Shown here: in pieces, positions 1-8,307 of the stretch
Layout: every line of letters begins with the position of its first letter
Numbering within the stretch: the first letter of the stretch is position 1
DNA from: Actinomycetes bacterium
GTDB taxonomy: Bacteria > Actinomycetota > Acidimicrobiia > Acidimicrobiales > RAAP-2
Reading direction: 5' to 3'
Assembly: GCA_021791615.1 (NCBI GenBank)
Contig: JAJYWG010000352.1
Span: 330-64,329 of the forward strand
Length of the DNA stretch: 64,000 nucleotides
Notes under the pieces: generated by a model
The model's input: only the letters and a program-made list of their open reading frames with translations
Databases searched by the model: none
What the model was told of the DNA's origin: nothing
Made by a program: the position numbers and the translations under genes

Positions 1-272
1 CGAAGCGCACGGGGGAAGCATCTCGGTGGAGCAGCCCCAAGGGGGTGGAACCAGCATGACCGTCCGACTTCCGGCACTGGATGAGGGTCCATCCAGCGGT
101 TCGCCGGATGATGATCGATGAACGAGTCCTTGGGTCCTCATTCGTTAGCCCGAACTCACGTGTCCGGATTCCGGCGATAGCCCATCCCATCAGGCACGAT
201 GGACTGTGTTGGTCCAATAATGTAGACACTAAGAGTCTTGATAGATGATCAGGGGAATGGTAGAATCCCCTT
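1..272. other. Left edge, no gene seen
   Basis: No open frame here looks coding. The stretch immediately precedes the first transposase and probably contains that element's left end, but I could not find an inverted repeat shared convincingly with the sequence after the transposase. Confidence 0.4.
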
Positions 273-293
273 GTGCCTAGGCGTGGGGGTGCG

Positions 294-2036
294 ATGCATG
301 TGGCGACGACCCGTCGGCACTACGTTGGCAAGGACGGCATCGAGCGGCACTACGAAACCCACCTGCTGCGACGCTCGGTGCGCGTGGGCACCAAGGTCCG
401 CAACGAGACCCTGGCCAACCTCTCGCACCTCCCCGATGAGCTGATCTGCGCCATCCGTGCCGGACTGGCCGGCAAGACCCTCGTGGTGGCCGGTGAAGGC
501 TTCGAGCTCACCCGTGCGCTTCCCCACGGACACCTGGCCGCAGTGGCAACCATGGCCAAGACGCTCGGATTCGTTGACCTGCTCGGCCCAGCGTGCAAAG
601 AACGTGACATCGCCTACGCGCTCGTCTTGGCCCGAGTGCTCCACCCGCGCCCCAAGTTGGCCATAACCAAGTGGTGGGGTGACACGACCCTTGCGAGCGA
701 CCTGGGATTGGAAGACGTCGGCACCGACGAGGTCTACGCGGCCATGGACTGGCTGGCAGAGCGTCAGGGGGCGATCGAGACCTCCCTCGCCCGTAGGCAC
801 CTGGGGAAGGAGCCGAACCCCTCTCACCTCGCCTACTTCGACCTGTCGTCGTCGTGGGTGGAAGGGACCCACAACGAGCTGGCGGCCCGGGGGTACTCAC
901 GGGACAAGAAGCGAGGTGTGGCCCAGATCGAGTACGGCCTTTTGACCGACAAGGACGGTCGCCCGGTTGCCATCCAAGTCTTCCCCGGCAACACCGCAGA
1001 CCCCGCAGCCTTCGTCTCGATCGTCGAGGCCATCCGCACCCGCTTCGGTCTCGACCACCTCACCATGGTGGGCGACCGGGGCATGATCACCTCTGCTCGG
1101 ATCAGAGCACTCAGTCAGGCAGGTGACCTCGGGTGGCTGACGTGCCTGCGTGCCCCACAGATCGCAGCCCTGGTGAAAGACGACGGTCCACTCCAGCTCT
1201 CACTGTTCGATGAGGCGGACCTGGCGGAGTTCACCCATCCCGACTACCCAGGTGAGCGCCTCATTGCGTGTCGCAATCCTCTCTTGGCCGAAGAGCGCAA
1301 GCGCAAGCGAGGAGAGCTCCTGGCTGCCACCGAAGCGGCACTCGCCCCGATCATCGCCGCAGTCGCCGACGGACGCCTGGTCGGTGCCGACAAGATCGGA
1401 CTGCGCCTGGGCAAGGTGATCAACAAACGGAAGATGGCCAAGCACTTCGAGGTCAGCATCACCGACACCACCCTCGCCGTCACGAGGAGACAGGCGTCCA
1501 TCGACCAAGAGGCCGCACTCGATGGGATCTACGTGCTGCGCACCACGCTGACCCATGACCGGCTCGATGCCCCGGGTGTGGTGAGCGCCTACAAGGACCT
1601 CAGTCACGTCGAGCGGGACTTCCGCCATATCAAGGTCGACGACATCGACCTGCGTCCCATCCACCACCGCTTCGAAGCCCCGGTGCGCGCCCACGTGTTC
1701 ATCTGCATGCTGGCCGCCTACCTCGTCTGGCACCTGCGCGAAGCGCTTGCCCCCCTCACCTTTGCCGACGAAACCCCGCCGGGGCGCGACAACCCGGTGG
1801 CCCCGGCCGTCGTGTCGCCCGGGGCGAGGACCAAGGCCGCCAGAAAGCGCAACACCAATGGCGACCAAGTGCGCGGGTTCCGTGAGCTGTTGGACCATCT
1901 CGGCACCCTCACCCGCAACACCATGAAGGTGACGACCGGGACCACGAGTGAGTTCGAGATGCTCGCCACTCCCACCCCGATCCAGCGCCAGGTGTTCGAG
2001 CTGCTCGGTGCCCAGGTGCCTCTCCGGATCACGTAG
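294..2036 (+). CDS. IS1634-type DDE transposase
   Basis: Full-length transposase of the IS1634 group (IS4 superfamily), a DDE enzyme that cuts and joins element ends. Counted from an upstream in-frame GTG at 273, the likely catalytic residues are D190 (YFDLSSS), D268 (VGDRGM) and E447 (SHVERDFRHIK), in the order and spacing expected for this fold. I prefer the ATG at 294, preceded by a G-rich stretch, over the GTG at 273, which lacks a ribosome site. No frameshift or stop is visible, so it may be active. The element's inverted ends were not identified. It lies next to two further insertion sequences. Confidence 0.9.
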   Translation: MHVATTRRHYVGKDGIERHYETHLLRRSVRVGTKVRNETLANLSHLPDELICAIRAGLAGKTLVVAGEGFELTRALPHGHLAAVATMAKTLGFVDLLGPACKERDIAYALVLARVLHPRPKLAITKWWGDTTLASDLGLEDVGTDEVYAAMDWLAERQGAIETSLARRHLGKEPNPSHLAYFDLSSSWVEGTHNELAARGYSRDKKRGVAQIEYGLLTDKDGRPVAIQVFPGNTADPAAFVSIVEAIRTRFGLDHLTMVGDRGMITSARIRALSQAGDLGWLTCLRAPQIAALVKDDGPLQLSLFDEADLAEFTHPDYPGERLIACRNPLLAEERKRKRGELLAATEAALAPIIAAVADGRLVGADKIGLRLGKVINKRKMAKHFEVSITDTTLAVTRRQASIDQEAALDGIYVLRTTLTHDRLDAPGVVSAYKDLSHVERDFRHIKVDDIDLRPIHHRFEAPVRAHVFICMLAAYLVWHLREALAPLTFADETPPGRDNPVAPAVVSPGARTKAARKRNTNGDQVRGFRELLDHLGTLTRNTMKVTTGTTSEFEMLATPTPIQRQVFELLGAQVPLRIT

Positions 2037-2149
2037 CCAGAACAATCGGAAGACTTCGATCGTTTCTCCTGGTGGGGGCGGGATCAGCTACCCGCGTGGG
2101 CGTAAGTTCGGGTTAGCGCGACTTCCGCACAACTGCTTCGGGGCAAGGT

Positions 2150-3853
2150 TCAGCTGATCACGTAGTGCAGGGTCCGGTTGCCCCACCACGGGACCTTGGT
2201 GTCGGGCGGGAGGTCGGCCTGGCGGAGCATCGGTGAGTAGGCCCGCCGTTGCAAGCGGACAGTGATGGTGTCGCCGATCGTGATGATCTCGCCGGGCGTG
2301 TCGAGGAACCGGCGCTGGATGGTGTCGGGCGAGGCGTTGGCGTGGCCGGGGAGGGCCCGTACCGCGGCCACGAGTGCTTGGGCGAGGACGCACAGCATGA
2401 TGTCCAGGTCGACGTTGAGATTCACCGCCGACGACAGCGTGTCAGCCTTGAAGGCTCGGATGATCTCGGCGAGGCGGACTTCGATGCTCATCCTCCGGGC
2501 GCACTGCTCGATCAGCGCCTTGACGCTGAGGTCGTGGTCGTTGGTGATGATCACCGTCGGCGCCGGGCGACCGAGGCCGGTGACGACGAGCTGGCGGACG
2601 GTGCCGGGGTAGCGAGTGAGTTTCACGCCGGCCGATTCGTTGACCCGGGGACGGTTGTGAGGCCCGGGCCGATCGAGGCGAACCGCCTTGTAGTCGCCGG
2701 CGGTGAGGCGCTCGATGTAGCTCAGGAGCGAAGGGGAGCGCATCCGCAAGGTGATGAACTTGACGCCGCGGGCGTCCAGCTCGCCCAGCATCTGGTGGGT
2801 GGTGACCTTCTGGTCCATGACCAGCATGTGCGGGTCGTGCCCGGTGACCGCTCGCCAGTGGTCGCAGAACCCAATCGCCTCACGGGCCTGGGTCGCTTTG
2901 GCGACGTCCGCGTTGGCATAGATGAGGTTGTGAGTGTCGGAGTCCTGGGCGAAGAACGTGAGCACGCTGCGGGCTCGCTGCGATCGGGTGGGAACGTAGT
3001 GGCGTTCCAAAGCGGGGTCGGTGCCCCAGTGCATCACGGCATGGAAGTCCAGGTCGAACACCGCCTGGTCCGCGGTGGCCAGCCCCGCATCGATCATCTT
3101 CGCGTCGAACCCGGCCAGGAAGCCGAGCTGGGAGTTGTGGCTGGTGCGATAGGAGTAGTCGGTCAGCGCGGTCTTCTTGGGCAGCGTGGCGAGCCCGGCG
3201 AACAGCGCGGCCGCCGGGTCGACCAGCAAGAGGTCGTCGACGTGGGAGACCCGCCGGGTGCCGATCAGCTTCAGCGCCAGCAGCGAGAGCAGCCAACTGC
3301 TGGCGGGGACAACCCGCGTGCTCGGGTACCCGGCTCGGCCGACCAGGTCTGGAAGGCCCAAGCTCACCAGGTCGGGGATGCACAACAGCAACCCGGCCAT
3401 CTTGGTGTGCACGTGCTCGGGCCACGTGGCGAAGTCGATGACCGAAGTCCGGGAGAGCTGGGTGTCGCGCCCGAAGGTGCCCGGTGAGCGAGACGCCTCT
3501 GGCGCAGGGTGGCGAAGGAGGCGGCCGAACCCTTCTTCGGTGAGGATCTTTCCGACGCTGGTGCGGTTGAGCGGCATCCCTTCGTTCCCGAGCTGCACCG
3601 AGATCTCGTAGGCCGACAGTCCGGCGCGGCGGAGCTCGATCACCCGGCCGCGGGCCCGGTCCTTGGCGGGGGCAACGCCGGGCGGCGGGCCGGGCTTGGC
3701 CGGTGGCGCGAACAGCTTCAGCTTGCCGGCGCGATAGTCGCGGACCAGGTTCACCACCGACCAGCGGCTGTAGCCGAACCGGGCGCCGGCCGCCTCGGCA
3801 GTGAGCCCGTCGACGAAGACCGCCCGCAGCGCCTCGTAGCGGCGGTGGTTCAC
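2150..3853 (-). CDS. DDE transposase with N-terminal HTH
   Basis: A 567-residue transposase-like protein. Residues about 1-110 read as two helix-turn-helix units (TAEAAGARFGYSRWSVVNLV, then a second one with LSAYEISVQLG). A DDE core follows, with aspartates in FDLDFHAVMHWG (D267/D269) and VMDQK (D347) and a late glutamate region in IEVRLAEIIRAF. It belongs to the broad IS4/IS1380-like transposases; I cannot name the IS family with certainty. The frame is intact. Possible ends are a TGGGGG...ATCAGC stretch near 2075 and a similar inverted stretch near 3970-3992, but the match is loose. It points toward the IS1634-type gene on its left. Confidence 0.8.
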   Translation of the reverse strand: MNHRRYEALRAVFVDGLTAEAAGARFGYSRWSVVNLVRDYRAGKLKLFAPPAKPGPPPGVAPAKDRARGRVIELRRAGLSAYEISVQLGNEGMPLNRTSVGKILTEEGFGRLLRHPAPEASRSPGTFGRDTQLSRTSVIDFATWPEHVHTKMAGLLLCIPDLVSLGLPDLVGRAGYPSTRVVPASSWLLSLLALKLIGTRRVSHVDDLLLVDPAAALFAGLATLPKKTALTDYSYRTSHNSQLGFLAGFDAKMIDAGLATADQAVFDLDFHAVMHWGTDPALERHYVPTRSQRARSVLTFFAQDSDTHNLIYANADVAKATQAREAIGFCDHWRAVTGHDPHMLVMDQKVTTHQMLGELDARGVKFITLRMRSPSLLSYIERLTAGDYKAVRLDRPGPHNRPRVNESAGVKLTRYPGTVRQLVVTGLGRPAPTVIITNDHDLSVKALIEQCARRMSIEVRLAEIIRAFKADTLSSAVNLNVDLDIMLCVLAQALVAAVRALPGHANASPDTIQRRFLDTPGEIITIGDTITVRLQRRAYSPMLRQADLPPDTKVPWWGNRTLHYVIS

Positions 3854-4107
3854 CTCCGTCGGCGAGGTGAATCACTCGCTCGAGCCTTGTTGTCTCGATC
3901 TGGCTGCTATTTGCCATGTCTCTCAGGTCAACTGCCGCCATCGGTGGACCCTCCGACGGTGGTCGCCCGAGCGGCTGATTCACAATTCCCCCAGTTCAGA
4001 GCAGGTATGCCGGTCACCGAGGGCGGTCTGACCCTGACGACAGACGAATCACATTCTTGTCATTCGCCAGTCAGATCCCGACAACTTCTCAAGGGAAGCC
4101 GCTCATC
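3854..4107. other. Inter-element region
   Basis: No gene is visible. It lies between the HTH-DDE transposase start and the left end of the IS21 element and probably contains the former element's promoter and end. The last six bases are one copy of the IS21 target duplication. Confidence 0.4.
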
Positions 4108-4135
4108 TGGGAGTGATGGGGTGAATTGGCCCCAC
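4108..4135. repeat. IS21 left terminal inverted repeat
   Basis: Outer 28-bp terminal repeat, inverted relative to 6991-7018 with four mismatches. A second partial copy in inverse sense (GGCCAGTTCTGGCCCCACC) follows at about 4142-4160. Confidence 0.88.
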
Positions 4136-4224
4136 CGTGATGGCCAGTTCTGGCCCCACCCCCGGACACGTTTGTAGTGCTCCTCGGGACCCGTCGGCAA
4201 GTGACCGGGGCAGGAGCCGATCAG

Positions 4225-4575
4225 TCAGTCCGGGTTGTCCAAGAGCTCCCCCGTCCTCTTGTGGGCGACCGATGCCCGGTGGGCAAACCGCTGCCAGGCC
4301 GCCGCCCGAGTGGTCCCGAGCATGTCGCCGATCTCGGCCCACGAGTAGTCCTGATCCCGGGCACGAGCCACGGCACCGGGGAGCCGACGCTCGGCTTCAG
4401 CGATCAAGCTGACCAAGAGCTGGACCTCGGCTCCGCCGTCACCGAGCCAGCCGCTCGGGATGCGGATCGTGCCGAGCAAGACGAGCGCTTCGTCGAGGAC
4501 TCTCGCAGTGTCGGCATTGAGGGTCGGGTGCTCGTAGTAGTCGCGTCCGAGTGGCGTCATTGGTGTATCGGTCAT
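4225..4575 (-). CDS. Small HTH protein, IS21 passenger
   Basis: A 116-residue protein whose ATG overlaps the istB stop (ATGA), so it is cotranslated with istA-istB. Residues about 70-105 (DYSWAEIGDMLGTTRAAAWQ) form a helix-turn-helix like sigma region 4 or MarR/LuxR-type units, so DNA binding is likely. The middle part is acidic and helical. I do not recognise a specific family; small genes of this kind do accompany some actinobacterial IS21 elements. It might repress the element or assist target choice, but nothing in the sequence decides this. Confidence 0.75.
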   Translation of the reverse strand: MTDTPMTPLGRDYYEHPTLNADTARVLDEALVLLGTIRIPSGWLGDGGAEVQLLVSLIAEAERRLPGAVARARDQDYSWAEIGDMLGTTRAAAWQRFAHRASVAHKRTGELLDNPD

Positions 4576-5363
4576 GATACACCATTGCTGCGCGTGGATC
4601 GTGCCCGCTTGGTCTTGGTCGCCGTGTGGAGACGGTAGGAGTTTGACCCGGTCTCGATGATGAGCGAACGGAACGTGAGCCGGTCGACGACCGCTCCGGC
4701 CAGCCGGGCGTCGCTGAACGTGCGACCCCACTCACTGAACGGTGCATTCGAGGCCGCGGCCACCGAGCGCTTCTCCTCCCGTTCGGTCAGAACCTGGAAC
4801 AACAGCTCCGCACCTCGTACGTCGAGGCTCAGGTAACCGAGCTCGTCCAAGCAGAGCAAGTCGATCCGGCCGTAGCGAGCGATGACCCTCGACAAGGTCC
4901 GATCGTCCGCGGCCTCGACGAGCTCGTTCACCAGAGCTGCAGTGGTCGTGTAGCGGACCCTCTTGCCCGCTTCGGCTGCCGCCATCCCGGTGCCGATCAG
5001 CAGATGGGACTTGCCCGTACCCGAGTCGCCCAAGAACACGACCGGGTCGCCGTGTTCGATGAATGCTCCGGCTGCCAACGCCGCCACGGTGGCCTGGGCC
5101 ACCGTGGAGCAGGAGCAGTCGAACTCGCTCAGGCGCTTGCTCCGCGGGAACTTGGCGTCGGCGACGCGACGCCCTCTGCGCCGTTCTGCACGGTCGTCGA
5201 TCTCGGCAGCCAGCACGTCGGCCAGATAGGCACGGTGGGTGAGTCCCTGGGCCAGCGCGCTGTTGGCAATGGCCGATGCCTCGGTGCGCACAGTCGGGAG
5301 TTTGAGCTCCCGACATGCCGCGTCGATCGCGGCCTCAGCCGCCTCCTCGGTGCGCACGGTCAT
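4572..5363 (-). CDS. istB: IS21 helper ATPase IstB
   Basis: AAA+ ATPase that, in IS21, chooses target DNA and stimulates the IstA transposase. It is 263 residues, normal for the family. Walker A is GDSGTGKS (residues 112-119), Walker B LLCLDELGYL (169-178), with an arginine-rich C-terminal part. The start ATG overlaps the istA stop and the stop overlaps the next gene, so the three genes are translationally coupled. The frame is intact, so this helper should be functional if expressed. Confidence 0.95.
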   Translation of the reverse strand: MTVRTEEAAEAAIDAACRELKLPTVRTEASAIANSALAQGLTHRAYLADVLAAEIDDRAERRRGRRVADAKFPRSKRLSEFDCSCSTVAQATVAALAAGAFIEHGDPVVFLGDSGTGKSHLLIGTGMAAAEAGKRVRYTTTAALVNELVEAADDRTLSRVIARYGRIDLLCLDELGYLSLDVRGAELLFQVLTEREEKRSVAAASNAPFSEWGRTFSDARLAGAVVDRLTFRSLIIETGSNSYRLHTATKTKRARSTRSNGVS

Positions 5364-6896
5364 CGTCCCTCCTCGGTGTGTCCGAGCAGTCCGTCGTAGG
5401 CGGAGAGGTCCGGTGCGGGCCGTTCGTCACAGGGGGGAGCCTCGATCGGGATCACCTGGGCCAGGTGCTCACCGGCTGCCCGGCGGGCCTCGATGGCGAC
5501 GACCTCGGGCGCCACCGTGCAGAGTGCAAGTGCCACCGACATGCCCGTGACCACGGCTTCTTTGGGCAGCGTGCGGGCGAGCAGCAAGGCCTCGATGAGT
5601 GCTGCAGTCCCCCGCCGGTCGCCGAGCTGACGGCGGGCCTCGTCCCAGTAGGCGTCGTGGACGGGGCCGAACACCCCGGCCGAGCGCGCCTGGGCCAAGG
5701 GGACCGACGAGGCGAGTGCACCGGGCTTTCTCACCAGCACCTCCAAGTAGTGATCGAGGCAAAGGGACTCGGATCCCCGCCCGACCAGGCGCTCGTGGGT
5801 GGCCACCACCTTCCCCTTGTTCGAGATGACGATGTCACTCGCACCGATCGCGACCTCAAGGCGCCGGCCGACGAGCGAAACCGGTACCGAGTAGCGGCAC
5901 TGACGCACACAGACCCGGGCCTTGGCGTCGACGCGAGCAGTCGCGTGCTTGGCCACGTCGAAGCGCTCGGCCGGCAGGTCCTGGAGCGTCGCTGCTTCAA
6001 GCGCGAACTCGGTGCCGATCGTGGACCGGTGTCCTTCGATCACCCGTGTGAGGTCTTGGTGGTCGTAGGCGGTGATCATCTCGTTCAGCTCGGCGACGCT
6101 CGCCGCTTCGGGAACCGGGACGAGGTGGTTGCGGCGAAACCACCCGATGTCGCCTTCGACGCCACCCTTTTCGTGCGCGCCCTCGATGCCCGGACGACAG
6201 TAGAAAGGGTCGAACCCGAAGTGACTGCGCATGAGCACGAACGCCTCGGACTCGATGCGGTCACGGCCGAGCAGGACCCGGGCAACCGCTGGCTTCAAAT
6301 TGTCGTAGCGAATGCGCAAGTGCACCCCACCAAGCCGGTCGAAGGCGTCGACGTGGCCGTCGAAGAACGCTTCTTGGGCCTGGGTGGCAAACACCTTGTG
6401 GCATGCCCGTCCCGACGCCGACAGGCGCATCGAGAACAGCCAGAGCTTCGTCATGACCCCGGCGATCACCGCCCACAGTTCGCCGAAGTCGATCTCGGCC
6501 TCGTGGCCGAGCTCGTGGACCTGGGGCACCATCGCCTCGGCCGGGCGATTGGCGATCTCGGCGCGGATCCGGCGCACCGCCTCGCGCACGGTCGACTCGG
6601 CAACCGTCGCACCCTCTTCAACAACGAGGCGCATCCACACCCGTCGGGCGGTGTGGCGCTGCTTTCTCGGCGCATCCTTGTCGGCGATCAACCACGCCCG
6701 GACGGTGGCCTCGTAGGGGCCCATGACCGGAGCCGCCTTGGGGGCGGATCCCCTGCGCTCAGGGGGGGGTGGCAGAGGCCAGCGCCTGGCGCACCACACG
6801 CCGGTGGACCTTGTGCCTTCTCGCCAGCTCCCGGATCGACAACTGCTCCAGGCGGTGGTCGCGTCGGATACTTTCGAACTGCTTCACCCTCGTCAT
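5360..6896 (-). CDS. istA: IS21 transposase IstA, frameshifted at poly-C
   Basis: DDE integrase of IS21. The N-terminal part starts at the ATG at 6896 behind AGGGAGAAGGAG and encodes the typical HTH (SIRELARRHKVHRRVVRQAL). It runs into a TGA directly after a run of eight C (6762-6769 on the plus strand, as G8). The remaining ~460 residues, with the rve core (AEIDFGE, RYDNLK, GAHEKGGVEG), lie in another frame; seven C would join them. Alternatives are a real mutation, a sequencing error in the homopolymer, or translational slippage at C8, which the sequence alone cannot separate. Read as two open frames: 5360-about 6770, and about 6762-6896. Confidence 0.85.
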
Positions 6897-6990
6897 CTCC
6901 TTCTCCCTCGCTCGTGGTCTGCTCGACCTTCGAACGTAGGGGCTGGGGTTGCGGGGGTGGGGCCAATTCAGGCCATCACTACGGCTCCAA

Positions 6991-7018
6991 GTGGGGCCAG
7001 TTCAGGCCATCATTCCCA
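6991..7018. repeat. IS21 right terminal inverted repeat
   Basis: Right 28-bp terminal repeat. An inner copy in the same orientation lies at 6957-6980 (GTGGGGCCAATTCAGGCC...). Immediately outside is the second target-duplication copy CTCATC at 7019-7024. Confidence 0.88.
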
Positions 7019-7240
7019 CTCATCCGCCAGAAGTCCTCACCGCAGGTCACCTGGCCTCTCGCTCTAGACGCTCCGCTCGTCCAGGCACCATGGTTGTGCC
7101 GAACCAGTGGTGCCGAAGTCGGCGTTAGCAGCAGACCAACCACTGCGAATGGGCTCGAATTGTCGATGTGATGGCGAGGCCTTCGTGGGTACACGTTCCC
7201 CGACGAGTCGGGGAGTCAGAGCCGCACGGTGTGAATGTGA

Positions 7241-7579
7241 CTACCAGCCCAGCTCTCGCAGGCGCCGGTCGTCGATGCCGAAGTGGTGGCCCACCTCGTG
7301 GACCACCGTCCGTCGGACCTGCTCGGCGACCTCCTCCTCGGTATCGCTCATGGCGCAGATCGGCGCCTGGTAGATGGTGATCCGGTCGGGGAGGGCGCCG
7401 GCGTAGCCCCAACGTCGAGTCAGGGGGACCCCCTGGTAGAGACCCAGGAGCGGGCGCCCTTCGGCGTGGTCCTCCACCGTGACTGCGACGTTGTCCATCT
7501 TCGCGGCCAGCTCGGGCGGGAGTGAGTCCAGGGCGTCGGCCACGTACTGCTCGAACTGGGCTCGGTCGACTTCGATCAT
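7241..7579 (-). CDS. Minimal metallopeptidase (zincin family)
   Basis: A 112-residue protein of the small zincin_1 metallopeptidase family (formerly DUF1025), common in Actinobacteria. The zinc motif HEVGHHFGIDD lies near residues 93-103: two histidines and a glutamate as in HExxH, with the downstream Asp of the extended HExxHxxGxxD form. There is no signal peptide, so it is probably cytosolic; its substrates are unknown in general. It follows the SRPBCC gene by 25 bases and is likely the last gene of the accD-accE leftward group. Confidence 0.9.
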   Translation of the reverse strand: MIEVDRAQFEQYVADALDSLPPELAAKMDNVAVTVEDHAEGRPLLGLYQGVPLTRRWGYAGALPDRITIYQAPICAMSDTEEEVAEQVRRTVVHEVGHHFGIDDRRLRELGW

Positions 7580-7604
7580 CGACCCGCCGGCCTCTGGTGC
7601 TCAG

Positions 7605-8102
7605 TCACCCTTCGGTTGCGGCGGCCAGCGCCGCCAACGTCGCTTCCATCCCGATCCGGTTGTGCTCGCCCCGATCGGCCGTACCGGACAAGAGCTTGCC
7701 GAAGGCGCGCACCAGCTTCCCGCGACGGTCAACGAACGTCTCGGTCACCACGCACCCCCCGTCCGTGGGCCCGACGCTGTAGCTCCAGCGCGCCACCGCG
7801 AACCCGGCGGCCGTCACGTCGAACCCGAACTCTGCGACCGGCTCCCACGTGCTCACCGTGACCAACGTCGACCACCGCCGCCGCCCGGCGTGATTGGTCC
7901 CGCGGAACCGCGCACCGAGCGCCGGACCGCTCGCACCTCCCAGCCACCGGCCCCCGGTGTTCTCAGGTGACCACTCCCCCATGCGGGTGAGGTCGGTGAT
8001 CAACCCCCAGACCCTCCCAGGGGGAGCGGCGATGGTCCTGGTGACCGAGATGGGGTCGTCGGCTCTCGAATCGGGTGGGGCGACGGCTGGCTCGTCGGTC
8101 AC
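7605..8102 (-). CDS. SRPBCC/START-like protein
   Basis: A 165-residue helix-grip protein of the SRPBCC (polyketide cyclase/Coq10-like) superfamily. The first strand and helix (ISVTRTIAAPPGRVWGLITDLTRMGEWSPE cut here to its key features: PPGRVW, GEWSPE) are characteristic, as are the central GARFRG and C-terminal VTETF segments. Such proteins bind hydrophobic ligands; the ligand here is unknown. It starts at GTG 8102, seven bases after the accE stop, suggesting cotranscription. It resembles another SRPBCC protein encoded at 56572-57042, which shares the WSPE/YSPE and GARFRG features. Confidence 0.85.
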   Translation of the reverse strand: MTDEPAVAPPDSRADDPISVTRTIAAPPGRVWGLITDLTRMGEWSPENTGGRWLGGASGPALGARFRGTNHAGRRRWSTLVTVSTWEPVAEFGFDVTAAGFAVARWSYSVGPTDGGCVVTETFVDRRGKLVRAFGKLLSGTADRGEHNRIGMEATLAALAAATEG

Positions 8103-8109
8103 TGCTGGG

Positions 8110-8307
8110 TCATGCCGTCCACGGTCGCGCCCGGCGGATCAGCGCCGGGCGGCTCCACCAGCGCCCGCTGAACCTCCACGCCAGGTGAGCCGCGTCGGGT
8201 TTGTCGGGCGGCGACGCCACTGGTCGGGGCCACACCTGGTCCAGCGCCGCGGCGACCATCGCCACCACCAGCGGGTCGGGAGCGTTGGTCCCGCTCGGTG
8301 CGCTCAT
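8110..8307 (-). CDS. accE: Acyl-CoA carboxylase epsilon subunit
   Basis: A 65-residue protein. Its ATG overlaps the stop of the carboxyltransferase gene (ATGA). The N-terminal helix ([14 protein letters not shown]) and C-terminal [11 protein letters not shown] segment fit the short epsilon subunits that stabilise actinobacterial propionyl/acetyl-CoA carboxylase holoenzymes. The family is small and variable, so the call leans on position directly behind the beta subunit as well as on the motif. Confidence 0.8.
   Translation of the reverse strand: MSAPSGTNAPDPLVVAMVAAALDQVWPRPVASPPDKPDAAHLAWRFSGRWWSRPALIRRARPWTA

Larger units (their letters stand above)
4108..7018 (-). mobile_element. IS21-family insertion sequence, 2911 bp
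   Basis: The ends are 28-bp inverted repeats matching at 24 of 28 positions, beginning TGGGARTGATGG, with an extra internal GTGGGGCCARTTC copy at each end, as is typical of IS21 multiple terminal repeats. The element is flanked by the direct repeat CTCATC (4102-4107 and 7019-7024), a target duplication of a size usual for this family. It carries istA (frameshifted), istB and a third small HTH gene, all leftward. The clean duplication suggests a fairly recent insertion. Confidence 0.92.

Noticed and set aside
2249..3487. 412-residue open frame opposite the HTH-DDE transposase
   Set aside because: It is the antisense shadow of the transposase; composition is Val/Gly/Arg-rich with no domain.
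5315..7171. 618-residue open frame opposite istA
   Set aside because: Antisense of istA/istB in high-GC DNA; no recognisable motifs.
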